From RH-AL1 sp965198485 (GTDB taxonomy: Bacteria > Pseudomonadota > Alphaproteobacteria > Rhizobiales > Beijerinckiaceae), in contig CBDAPQ010000005.1 in NCBI GenBank assembly GCA_965198485.1, forward strand, positions 372,001 to 436,000: a stretch of 64,000 nt of DNA. Reading direction: 5' to 3'. Made by a program: the position numbers and the translations under genes. The notes below the pieces were generated by a model, which saw nothing but the letters and a program-made list of their open reading frames with translations, was not told where the DNA came from and did not search any database. This document shows positions 44,138 through 51,667 of the stretch, in pieces (position 1 is the first letter of the stretch; every line of letters starts with the position of its first letter).

Positions 44138-44598
44138 TCCAAGGCTCCAGCGATGGTGTGTGTCGACCAGACGTCGCATCCGGATCCTACGTGCGGTAGC
44201 CTGTATCTCTTGATGCAATCCATCGGCCGGATCGATATGTTGGACGCTGTGACGCGATCGGCTGCGCTCTCGCCGCCGCCGATGAGGGAGGGTTGCTCCG
44301 CCGCGGACGTGTCGCCGGGTCGAGCGAACCCGGGTCGGAGGGCTTCGGCCTGCTTCGAGGCCGGTACGGGCCGCGCCCTTCCGACGGCGGCGACCGCAGG
44401 AAAGGCGTCGGCGACGTCCGGCGGCATGGACCCGCTCCGGGTCTGGGCCATTGGACGCGCCGGAGGACCTGAGAGGTCACGGTGGCGGTCCGACGTGATG
44501 TTCCCGGGTGACGGATGGCGTAGTGATCATGATGCGCCTCGCGCATCGGAGGGCTCGGCGGCGGCGAGGTCCGGAGGGCGGTCCCGCCACATCGCGGA
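44138..44598. other. No recognisable gene
   Basis: Upstream region of the DoxX gene. I find no gene-like frame; the DoxX promoter should lie here. Confidence 0.45.
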
Positions 44599-45157
44599 TC
44601 AGGGCACGCGCGTCGCTATCAGATCGACGTCGACACCGATTTCGAGCGCCACCCACTGGCCCTTGGCCCAGGCGCCCTGGCCGACCCCGAAGCTGGTGCG
44701 GACGAGATCGAGGTGTCCCTTGGCGTGGGCCTGATCGCCGACCGTCTGGAGGTGGAACGGCAGGACCGCGTCACGGGTCGTGCCGCGGACCTCGAGGGGC
44801 CGATGGCCTCGTAGTCGCCTTTGCCCTTGTCGACGAAGCGCATCGCCTCGTAGCGCGCCTGCGGCGACTTGCCAACGTCGAACCAGTCCTTCTGCGGCAG
44901 CGCCTCGTCGCGCTGGGCGTCGCCTATCCTCGCGCTGGCGAGATCGATCAGCACGACGGCGTGCCCCTTCTCCGGCTTGGCGGGATTGAAGTCCACGGTG
45001 GCCTCGAAACGCTCGAAGCGGCCTGAGAAGGGTGACCCGACCTGCACGCCGGAGAACCAGATCGAGCTCCTGGGCGGATCCGCTTTCCACTCGCCGCGGA
45101 GGCGGGGACGATGGCGGACTGCAGAATCGCTAGGAGGATTGGGGCGTGCAGGTTCAT
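44599..45157 (-). pseudogene. YceI-family periplasmic protein, frameshifted
   Basis: The ATG at 45157 opens a signal-like MNLHAPILLAILQSAIVPAS; after a frameshift the YceI body follows: SSIWFSGVQVGSPFSGRFER, ATVDFNPAKPEKGHAVVLID and WFDVGKSPQARYEAMRFVDK. A second shift near 44805 moves the end to PLEVRGTTRDAVLPFHLQTV and VGQGAWAKGQWVALEIGVDV. All core elements remain, so decay is recent. It lies between the cytochrome b561 remnant and the DoxX gene. Confidence 0.8.
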
Positions 45158-45164
45158 CGCGGGT

Positions 45165-45761
45165 TCCTATGAGGTCTCGCCGTCCCGGCGCGGTGCGCCA
45201 GGGCAGCATGCGGAGCAGGACGTCGTCGTGGAGGAGGTAGTGGTGGCGCAGCGCTGCCGCGACGTGCAACGCCACAAGGGCGGGCAGCAGCCACGCCCCG
45301 TAGGCGTGCACCAGCTTGAGGAGCCCCTCCGCCGCGGTGGGGTCCGGGGACGAGCGCGGCCAGCGGCAGGTGCGGTCAGGGCACCAGACCGTACAGCACC
45401 GTCGGGATGTGGATCGGCGAGAGCGAGACGACGGCCTATCCGGTGAGGAGCAGGCCACGAGGAGCAGGTAGAGGATGATGTGCGCCGCCTCGGCGGCGCG
45501 GCGTTCGCGGGCCGGCATGCCGGCCGGGTGCGAAGGCGGCCGACGGAGGAGGCGCCAGGCGAGCCTGGCCGCCGTCAGGGCCAGGACGGTGATGCCGACC
45601 GACTTGTGCCACTGGTAGAGTTAAAATTGGCGCATTGGCGTCAGTGCCGCGTGCGTCATCACCAGACCCAGACCGATCAGGGCGAGCACGCAGAGCGCGC
45701 TCGTCCAGTGCAGGAGGATGGCCACGGCGGAATAGCAACGCGCGGTGACGACGATTTCCAT
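45165..45761 (-). pseudogene. Cytochrome b561-like membrane protein, disrupted
   Basis: From the ATG at 45761: YSAVAILLHWTSALCVLALI (helix with a heme His), ALTPMRQF, an in-frame TAA, then LYQWHKSVGITVLALTAARL (second His), a frameshift, SLSPIHIPTVLYGLVP followed by TGA, and finally LLKLVHAYGAWLLPALVALH and VAAALRHHYLLHDDVLLRML. At least two stops and two shifts. A b561 gene beside YceI genes is a common pairing in proteobacteria. Confidence 0.8.
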
Positions 45762-45782
45762 CGCCGACCTCCGACGCCGCGT

Positions 45783-46385
45783 TCAGTCGGCGCGCTCGAA
45801 GGCGCCCGCGATGGTCAGGTGGAGCTCGTCGCCGATCAACGGCACGTAGGTCTTCACGCCAAACTCGGAGCGCTTCAGCGTCCCGGTCGCGTCGAAGCCG
45901 ACCGTCTGCTTCTTGTCCAGCGGGTTGACGCCGGCGCCTACCAGGGTCACGTCGAGCACCACCGGCTTGGTGACGCCGTGCAGCATCAGGTTGCCGGTCA
46001 CCTTCGCGCGGTTCTTGCCGACCGGCGCGACCTTGGTCGAGACGAAGGTCATGTCCGGGTACTTGCCCGCGTCCAGCCATTGGTCGCTCTTCAACTCGCC
46101 GGTGAGCTTGGCGCTGGTGGTCATCACGGAGTCGACGGGGATCTTGATCGAGAGCTTCGCGGCCGCGGGGTCCGTCGGCTGGATGTCGAGGGTGCCGGAG
46201 ACGTCCGAGAAGCTGCCGGTGTAGTTGGAGAACCCCATGTGAGACACTCGCCAGACGACCTGGGTGTGGTTGGGATCGACGGCGTAGGTGCCGGCCTGGA
46301 CCTGGGCCGGGGCCTTCTGCGCGAAGGCCGGCGTCGCGAGGGTGAGGAGGATCAAGGCGAGGGCCGAGGCGAGCGGGACGTTCAT
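45783..46385 (-). CDS. YceI-family periplasmic lipid-binding-like protein
   Basis: 200 residues from the ATG at 46385, which gives a clean signal peptide (MNVPLASALALILLTLATPA, then FAQ). The mature part is typical YceI: YAVDPNHTQVVWRVSHMGFS, GTLDIQPTDPAAAKLSIKIP, KYPDMTFVSTKVAPVGKNRA and LMLHGVTKPVVLDVTLVGAG. The lipocalin-like barrel is complete. YceI proteins bind isoprenoid-like ligands. It is intact while its neighbour b561 and the paralogous YceI are broken. Confidence 0.9.
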   Translation of the reverse strand: MNVPLASALALILLTLATPAFAQKAPAQVQAGTYAVDPNHTQVVWRVSHMGFSNYTGSFSDVSGTLDIQPTDPAAAKLSIKIPVDSVMTTSAKLTGELKSDQWLDAGKYPDMTFVSTKVAPVGKNRAKVTGNLMLHGVTKPVVLDVTLVGAGVNPLDKKQTVGFDATGTLKRSEFGVKTYVPLIGDELHLTIAGAFERAD

Positions 46386-46898
46386 GTTGAAGCTCCATGG
46401 AGGGCGCCGTCGCGCCGATGGGGTCATCGAGGACGGCAAGGGGCGGGGCGATCGCCGGGACGACGTCTTCATGACCGGTCGGCTGGTCACTGGAGAAGCC
46501 TCCATCTTCCGATGCGTAGCATCGGAGAAGCCGATGCTACGGGACACGGACAGGGCGTACCGCCCGCGACGCTGGCCGACCCCGACGAGCGTGGGCCTGC
46601 CGAGTTCGTCGACGTCCGCCCCGTCCTGACCGAGCCGGACGCACGCCGGCCGACGGTGCTCCTGCGGAGGCGAGCGGGAAATCGTCTCAGCTCCTGCCCG
46701 ATCCGCTCGCATCCATCACCGTCGCCGTGCTCCGGATTGAGGACCGATCAGTTCTCCTCCCGGCTCCCGCACGCCACCGGAGGCTTCGTTCATGCAACGG
46801 TGCGTTGCAAGCAGCCCGTCTGACGAACGGCTGCGCCGGGATCTATCGTCAGAACCGTCGACGAGTCATCCCGATCCGCGCCGACGGAGACGAAGCCA
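46386..46898. other. Divergent intergenic region, no gene
   Basis: Between the divergent YceI and pirin genes. It should hold both promoters. I see no gene-like frame and no clear operator. Confidence 0.45.
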
Positions 46899-47594
46899 AT
46901 GCTGACAGTCCGCCCTCGCCACCAGCTCGACAGCGCCGACCTCGGCTGGCTCAAGGCGCGCCACCACTTCAACGTCACGGCCGACGGCAACAAGGCGAAC
47001 AAGCCGCTCGGTGCGCTGATCGTGTGGAACGACGACGAGGTGGCGCCTGGGGAAGGCTTCGGCCGGCACGGTCACCGCGATATGGAGATCATCACCTACG
47101 TCCGGGAGGGCACGGTGTCCCACGACGACGATGCCGGCAACGCCGGCAAGACCGGCGCGGGTGACGTCCAGGTCATGAGCGCAGGCACCGGCATCCGTCA
47201 CGCCGAGCGCAACGGGGGCGACGGGCCGCTGCGCATCTTCCAGATCTGGCTGCGGCCGCGGGCGCCCGGCGGCGCCCCGCGCTGGGGCAGCCGGGCGTTC
47301 CCGAAGGAGGGGCGCGCGGGTCAGCTGGTGCCGCTCGCGAGCGGGATGCCGGGCGACGACGAGGCGCTGCCGATCTGGGCCGACGCCCGGGTGCTGGGCG
47401 CGACGCTTCTCGCCGGGCAGACCGTCGAATATCCGCTCGGGCCCGGACGCCACGGCTACCTGGCGCCGTCACGCGGCGCGGTGCTCGTCAACGGGCACCG
47501 GGTCGACACGGGCGACGGCATCGCGGCCGAGTCGGAGGCCGCCCTGTCGATAACCGCCGAGGAGGACGCCGAGTTCATCCTCGTCGAAGCCTGA
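46899..47594 (+). CDS. Pirin family protein (YhhW-like bicupin)
   Basis: 231 residues from the ATG at 46899 with a GGAGA about ten bases upstream. Pirin motifs: FGRHGHRDMEIITYVREGTV (two His and a Glu of the metal site), VQVMSAGTGIRHAERN (the fourth His), and LRIFQIWLRPR. The C-terminal cupin lacks metal residues, as usual. The YhhW group oxidises quercetin-like flavonoids in vitro. The gene ends just before an IS5-type remnant. Confidence 0.9.
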   Translation: MLTVRPRHQLDSADLGWLKARHHFNVTADGNKANKPLGALIVWNDDEVAPGEGFGRHGHRDMEIITYVREGTVSHDDDAGNAGKTGAGDVQVMSAGTGIRHAERNGGDGPLRIFQIWLRPRAPGGAPRWGSRAFPKEGRAGQLVPLASGMPGDDEALPIWADARVLGATLLAGQTVEYPLGPGRHGYLAPSRGAVLVNGHRVDTGDGIAAESEAALSITAEEDAEFILVEA

Positions 47595-48020
47595 GGGTCT
47601 GTTGAGAAGGCTCAATGGAAGATGCCTCGCCACGGCACGCCCCCGTGGCGGGGGATCATGACGGCGTTGTTCATGGCGGTGGAGACATCGATGCGGTTCT
47701 CGTAGTGGCGCACGAGCCGGCGCCAGCGAGTCATCCAGCCAAAGGTGCGCTCGACCACCCATCGCCGCGGCGGCATCTCGAAATCGTTGTGACCCTCGAC
47801 GCGTCGGATCACGTCGACGACGAACTCCTTAATGGCGGCCTTGTCCATGAGCGTGCGCCGGTCGAAGGCGCATCGGCAAAGAGGTGCTTGATCCACGGCC
47901 AGCTGCTTGCGGATCGCGTCGAGGATCATCTACGCGCCGGCAAGATAACGCTTGGTCTTCTTGGAGATCTTGGCCATCCGAGCTTGGCTTGATGATGTCC
48001 ACACCACAAGCTTGAATCAT
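47595..48020 (-). mobile_element. IS5-family transposase C-terminal fragment (second type)
   Basis: The minus strand gives IKEFVVDVIRRVEGHNDFEM and RRWVVERTFGWMTRWRRLVR, the end of a DDE transposase with the catalytic E, then an altered tail. The edge next to the pirin gene reads GAGGGTCTGTTGAGAAGGCT, compatible with a terminal repeat. Only about 130 codons remain and the frame breaks upstream. Confidence 0.7.
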
Positions 48021-48065
48021 GAGAACCGCGGCAACGCCATTCGAACGGGCTCTGAGCAGTCCTAG

Positions 48066-48980
48066 TCAAGGGAGGCGCCACTCCGACTTCGAAAGGCGTT
48101 TGCCGAGGAACGAGGCCAGGGCCGCGACCCTGGCGCTGCGCGCGCGTACGGTCGGCGTGGTGAAGTACAGCCCGCCGGGCGCCATAGTCCAGCCGGTGAG
48201 GAGCGCCTCGACCTGATGCGAGCGCAGCAGGTCCGCGGCGATGAACTCCGGCAGTTCCGCCATGGCGACGCCCGCTAGCAAGGTCGGGATCAGCGCTTCG
48301 ACGTTGGTCGCACGCAGCGGCCCGTCCGGCGTGAACACGGCCGTCTCGCCGGTCGCGTCCGCGAACCGCCAGACGTGGCTCTGCGCCCGGTAAGCGTAGC
48401 CGAGGCAGCGGTGGGCGGAGAGGTCGCGTGGATGGGCCGGCCGCCCGTACCGCGCGAGGTACGACGGCGCCGCCACGACGAAGCGTCGGACGGGCGCGAG
48501 CTGCTTCACGATCAGCGACGAATCCTCCAGCACCGCTATGCGGAGCGCGGCGTCGAAGCCGTCGCCGATCAGGTCGACCTTGTCGTCGCTCAGGTGCAGG
48601 TCGATGCCGACGTCGGGATAAAGGTCGAAGAAGTCGGGCAGGATCGGAGCCACCCAGCGCAGGCCGAACGCCATCGGCACCGCCAGCTTGACCACGCCGC
48701 GCGGGCGGCGCGCCGTCTCGAGCCCGTCGTGCTCGATCCCCTCGGCCGCGGCGAGGACCCGGGCCGCCCGCTCGGCGAGACCCTGGCCGAACTCGGTGAG
48801 CGCCAATCGGCGCGAGTTGCGGTTGAACAGCCTGCCGCCGAACCGGTCCTCCAGCCGCGAGACCGCACGGGAGACGGTCGCGACCGAGACGCCAAGCCCG
48901 CGGGCGGCGGCGGCGTAGGAGCCCTCCTCCGCCACCCTGGCGAAGTAGGCGAGCGCTTCGAAGTCGGGAAGCCTAGTCAT
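48066..48980 (-). CDS. LysR-family regulator
   Basis: 304 residues from the ATG at 48980. HTH: FARVAEEGSYAAAARGLGVS then VATVSRAVSRLEDRFGGRLF. The effector domain carries GVVKLAVPMAFGLRWVAPIL and the AHRCLGYAYRAQSHVWRF segment typical of the CrgA/DsdC-like clade. It is divergent to a degraded region, so its former target gene seems lost. A perfect palindrome lies just upstream of its start. Confidence 0.85.
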   Translation of the reverse strand: MTRLPDFEALAYFARVAEEGSYAAAARGLGVSVATVSRAVSRLEDRFGGRLFNRNSRRLALTEFGQGLAERAARVLAAAEGIEHDGLETARRPRGVVKLAVPMAFGLRWVAPILPDFFDLYPDVGIDLHLSDDKVDLIGDGFDAALRIAVLEDSSLIVKQLAPVRRFVVAAPSYLARYGRPAHPRDLSAHRCLGYAYRAQSHVWRFADATGETAVFTPDGPLRATNVEALIPTLLAGVAMAELPEFIAADLLRSHQVEALLTGWTMAPGGLYFTTPTVRARSARVAALASFLGKRLSKSEWRLP

Positions 48981-48996
48981 CGACGATCCTGCAACG

Positions 48997-49011
48997 ATGA
49001 TTTGCAATCAT
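48997..49011. promoter_or_regulatory. Perfect palindrome upstream of LysR (candidate operator)
   Basis: ATGATT-TGC-AATCAT, 17 bp upstream of the LysR start codon, in the gap to the divergent remnant. It fits a T-N11-A-type LysR site and is AT-rich against its surroundings. Confidence 0.5.
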
Positions 49012-49096
49012 GCCTGTTCTGCAAAGTGGCGCAAGATGACACCTGCGTGGGGCGGGCGGATTGATCGCCTCGCTTGACCCTCACCGGGAGTTCCAG

Positions 49097-49290
49097 ATGA
49101 CCGTCACTCCCAGCATGCTGATCTACGACATCCATCGCCTCCACCCTGGCGACGCGGACGCCTTCCAGGCGCTGACACGCGCATGGCGGCCGCGGCCAAT
49201 CGGCGCGAGGGCCGCGCCTTCGTCGACGTCGCGCGCGACTTCGGGAAGGCGTTGATCGAAGAAAGCCGACAGGCAGCGCACCGAGGCCTT
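49097..49290 (+). pseudogene. Degraded ORF opposite LysR, unidentified
   Basis: The ATG at 49097 opens MTVTPSMLIYDIHRLHPGDA and continues to DAFQALTRA; a frame change gives AAAANRREGRAFVDVARDFG. The start is well placed for a LysR-controlled gene, but I cannot assign the family, and the sequence merges into the umuD remnant. Confidence 0.3.
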
Positions 49291-49333
49291 GAGGAAGGCA
49301 AGCGCGATCGCGGATCCGCGGTTCGCGGCACCC

Positions 49334-49730
49334 ATGTTCGTCCTGCTGCTCGCCCGAGCGGTGCGAGCCGGTTCCCCGAGTCCAGCCGACGACTTCATCG
49401 AGGAGGAGATCGACCTCCAGCGACTGCTGATCACCAATCGCCCGGCCACCTTCATCGTGCACATCGCCGGCCACAGCACGGTCGGCAAGGGCCTCCTCGA
49501 CGGCGACCTCGCGATCGTCGCCCGCTCGCTGACGCCGCGCACCGGCGACGTGGTGGTGGTGGTCGACGTCGACGGCGACCGATCGTTCAAGGTATGGGGC
49601 CGGCCGCGGCGGTGCCGCCGCGCTGGCCTTCGCCAACCCGCGCTACCCCGCCTTCAAGCTCGACCCCGAGACGCTGGTGGAGATCTGGGGCGTCGGTTTC
49701 CGGCAGCGTCAACCCGCGTCGCGGAGGTTC
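49334..49730 (+). pseudogene. umuD-like (S24 peptidase) remnant
   Basis: AVRAGSPSPADDFIEEEIDL, QRLLITNRPATFIVHIAGHS (catalytic Ser at the end), DGDLAIVARSLTPRTGDVVV and DGDRSFKVWGR (catalytic Lys) are the UmuD pattern in one frame. ALAFANPRYPAFKLDPETLV follows one frame off, then SVSGSVNPRRG in the third. Frameshifts near 49596 and 49690 destroy it. No umuC is nearby. Confidence 0.75.
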
Positions 49731-50140
49731 CGGTTGGCAGCTGTCGAACGTTGGGCGCCACGCTCGCGCGCGTTGGCGACAAATCGATGCTGCGATGGCC
49801 TACTAAGGACACTCGGGTGCAAAGCCGTGTTGAGGCCGTGAGTCGCCGCCCTTTTCGGCGTTCTCGCAGGAAGATGCAGGTCCTGCGTCGATGGGATCTA
49901 CGCGTCGGTGATCGAGCCTTTCGACGATGAGTGTGAAAACACCTTTGCCTTCCCGTGCGAGTCCTTCGAGCAGGTCGCCCGCTTCCACGACGTCGCGGTG
50001 CGCACGGCGGCGCCCCGATTGAGGAGCCGCCGGGTTCGCGAGATGCGCCGGAAGGTATACCTGCCTTACGTGCATGGTTGGACGCCATAAGCTCTGCGGC
50101 ATCGACTGGCCACGATGGGCAAGCGCGGCTGCCGACGAGG
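49731..50140. other. No recognisable gene
   Basis: Sequence between the umuD remnant and the second IS5-type copy. A plus frame (MIEPFDDECENTFAFPCESF) is open for 60 codons but has no recognisable relatives. It is probably debris. Confidence 0.4.
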
Positions 50141-50770
50141 CGATCGAACCCGGCGGAGGGCCTGGAGACGAGCCGCCGCCGTCCTCGGGCGGGCGCAACG
50201 CCGAAGCGGACTTCCACGACGAGACGCGCTCCAACGCGACGCACGCCTCCACCACCGATCCCCAGGCCAAGCTGTACAAGAAGAGCGCGGGCACGGAGGC
50301 GCGGCTCGCCTTCCTTGTTCACGCACTGATGGAGAACCGCTGTGGCCTCGTCGTCGACGCCTGCCTTGACGCAGGCGAACGGCCACGCCGAGCGCCTCGC
50401 CGCCCTGGCGATGATCGAGAAGCATGCGGATCGGCCGCGTGCCATCACGCTGGGGACCGACAAGGGGTGAGCCTGCCCTCGGGCTTGACCCGGGGGATAC
50501 GTCCGACTTCGTGAACGAGCTGCGCTCGATGAACGTACGCCCGCACGTGGCGCGACGCCTCCGCGGATCGGCCCTCGATCGCCGCACCACGCGCCATCCC
50601 GGATACGGCGCGAGCCAGCGCATCCGCAAGCGGATCGAGGAAGCCTTTGGTTGGATGAAGACGATCGGCGGCATGCGGCGGCCGATGCGGCGGGCGCGGA
50701 TCGCGTCGGATGGTCCTTCACCTTCGCCGCCGCCGCCTACAACCTCGTGAGATTGCCCAAGCTGCTCGCG
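50141..50770 (+). mobile_element. IS5-type transposase fragment, copy 2
   Basis: Almost identical to 38505-39115, including the nested palindrome, with one extra T near 50366 and small differences at the end (RLPKLLAEPAT). Only the C-terminal half is present; the sequence before 50141 is unrelated. It abuts the hypothetical gene starting at 50782. Two copies 11.6 kb apart in the same orientation could recombine and delete the intervening DNA. Confidence 0.85.
50471..50497. repeat. Short palindromic repeat nested in transposase, copy 2
   Basis: Identical to 38834-38860, at the same place in the transposase. Its presence in both copies shows the insertion preceded the duplication. Confidence 0.6.
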
Positions 50771-50781
50771 GAACCTGCAAC

Positions 50782-51123
50782 GTGACGAAGGCGCAAAGCC
50801 CGATCGTCGGGCGCTGGCGGATCGTCACGGCGGACCTGTGGGACCGCGACTTCCTCGACCTTTGCGGACCCGCCACGCTGGTCGTCGGCGCCACGGGGCA
50901 CAGCGAGATAGCCTTCGGGGCCGTGCAGGTCGGTCTCGATATTGTCTACGGCGCCGATGACATCGACTTCACCTGGTGCGGCTTCAATGACATGGACGAG
51001 GTTCAGGGCTCGGGATCAGCCGAACTCCAAGACGTCGGCTCCCTCACCATCGACTTCGCCTACCACCTCGGAGACGAGGCCGTCCTCAAAGCCGTGCGTG
51101 AGCCTTATTCAGCCGCCTGCTAG
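50782..51123 (+). CDS. Conserved hypothetical protein
   Basis: 113 codons from a GTG at 50782. Regular alternation: PIVGRWRIVTADLWDRDFLD, FGAVQVGLDIVYGADDIDFT, GSAELQDVGSLTIDFAYHLG. It resembles a small family of soluble beta-rich proteins found in many bacteria, whose function I do not know. The usual C-terminal ARRW-like end is replaced by VREPYSAAC. The IS copy ends only about ten bases before the start, so its native promoter may be lost. Confidence 0.6.
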   Translation: MTKAQSPIVGRWRIVTADLWDRDFLDLCGPATLVVGATGHSEIAFGAVQVGLDIVYGADDIDFTWCGFNDMDEVQGSGSAELQDVGSLTIDFAYHLGDEAVLKAVREPYSAAC

Positions 51124-51357
51124 TCTAGCTGACTGGGCAGGGGTTGTACTTCGATAAGGAGCCCACCGCGCCTTGCTCATGAGCGTAGATCTCGGCGATC
51201 GCTGCGTGCGTCCCGCTTCAACGTAGCGTGGCAAGCTTAGAAGGCTGTCGGCAGCAGGCTGAGGCAGCAGCTTCTGCGGCTCCCGCAAGCGACGGGTCAC
51301 ACTCACCGCGACTGCCGAAAAAACTTCGGACAGCAGATGGGTCGACCTGCGGGCGCA

Positions 51358-51375
51358 CCCACGAGATTCCTATGC
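51358..51375 (+). promoter_or_regulatory. Conserved kdp upstream box, copy 1
   Basis: CCCACGAGATTCCTATGC, identical to the box upstream of the decayed kdp locus (11354-11371), 98 bp before the leader ORF. It is a candidate KdpE-binding or core promoter element. The stretch 51124-51357 shows no gene. Confidence 0.5.
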
Positions 51376-51472
51376 AAAAGCGCCTGGAGCCTCATCGACC
51401 CCCAACGCGCTTCCGCGAGATGGTCCTACGATCGCGGGCAAGGGAGCTCGTCCGCCACCGCGAGGTCTCGCA

Positions 51473-51556
51473 ATGCTCGACATCGTCTTCATCGTGGCCG
51501 GCATCGGCTTCTTTCTGCTCACCTCCGCTTACGCCGAGGCTTGCGAACGCCTCTAG
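51473..51556 (+). CDS. 27-aa hydrophobic leader ORF of the kdp operon
   Basis: MLDIVFIVAGIGFFLLTSAY then AEACERL and a stop, 11 bp before kdpF. Similar short hydrophobic ORFs precede kdpF in alphaproteobacteria, and the paralogous remnant at 11175-11258 keeps its frame and length. It may be a small membrane subunit or a leader peptide; function unknown. Confidence 0.6.
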   Translation: MLDIVFIVAGIGFFLLTSAYAEACERL

Positions 51557-51567
51557 GAGAGATCCGC

Positions 51568-51657
51568 ATGACCTTCGACTACGTCCTCGGCGCTGTCGTG
51601 ACAGCCGGCATCCTCCTTTACCTCACCTACGCGCTGATACGCGCGGAGCGCTTCTAG
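51568..51657 (+). CDS. kdpF: Potassium-transporting ATPase small subunit KdpF
   Basis: 29 residues, MTFDYVLGAVVTAGILLYLT then YALIRAERF. One membrane helix with the L-x-Y-L-x-x-A-L-I-x-x-E-x-F end is the KdpF signature. It stabilises the KdpABC complex. It starts 11 bp after the leader ORF with GGAGAG as ribosome site, and kdpA follows after 10 bp. Confidence 0.9.
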   Translation: MTFDYVLGAVVTAGILLYLTYALIRAERF

Positions 51658-51667
51658 GATCACCACC

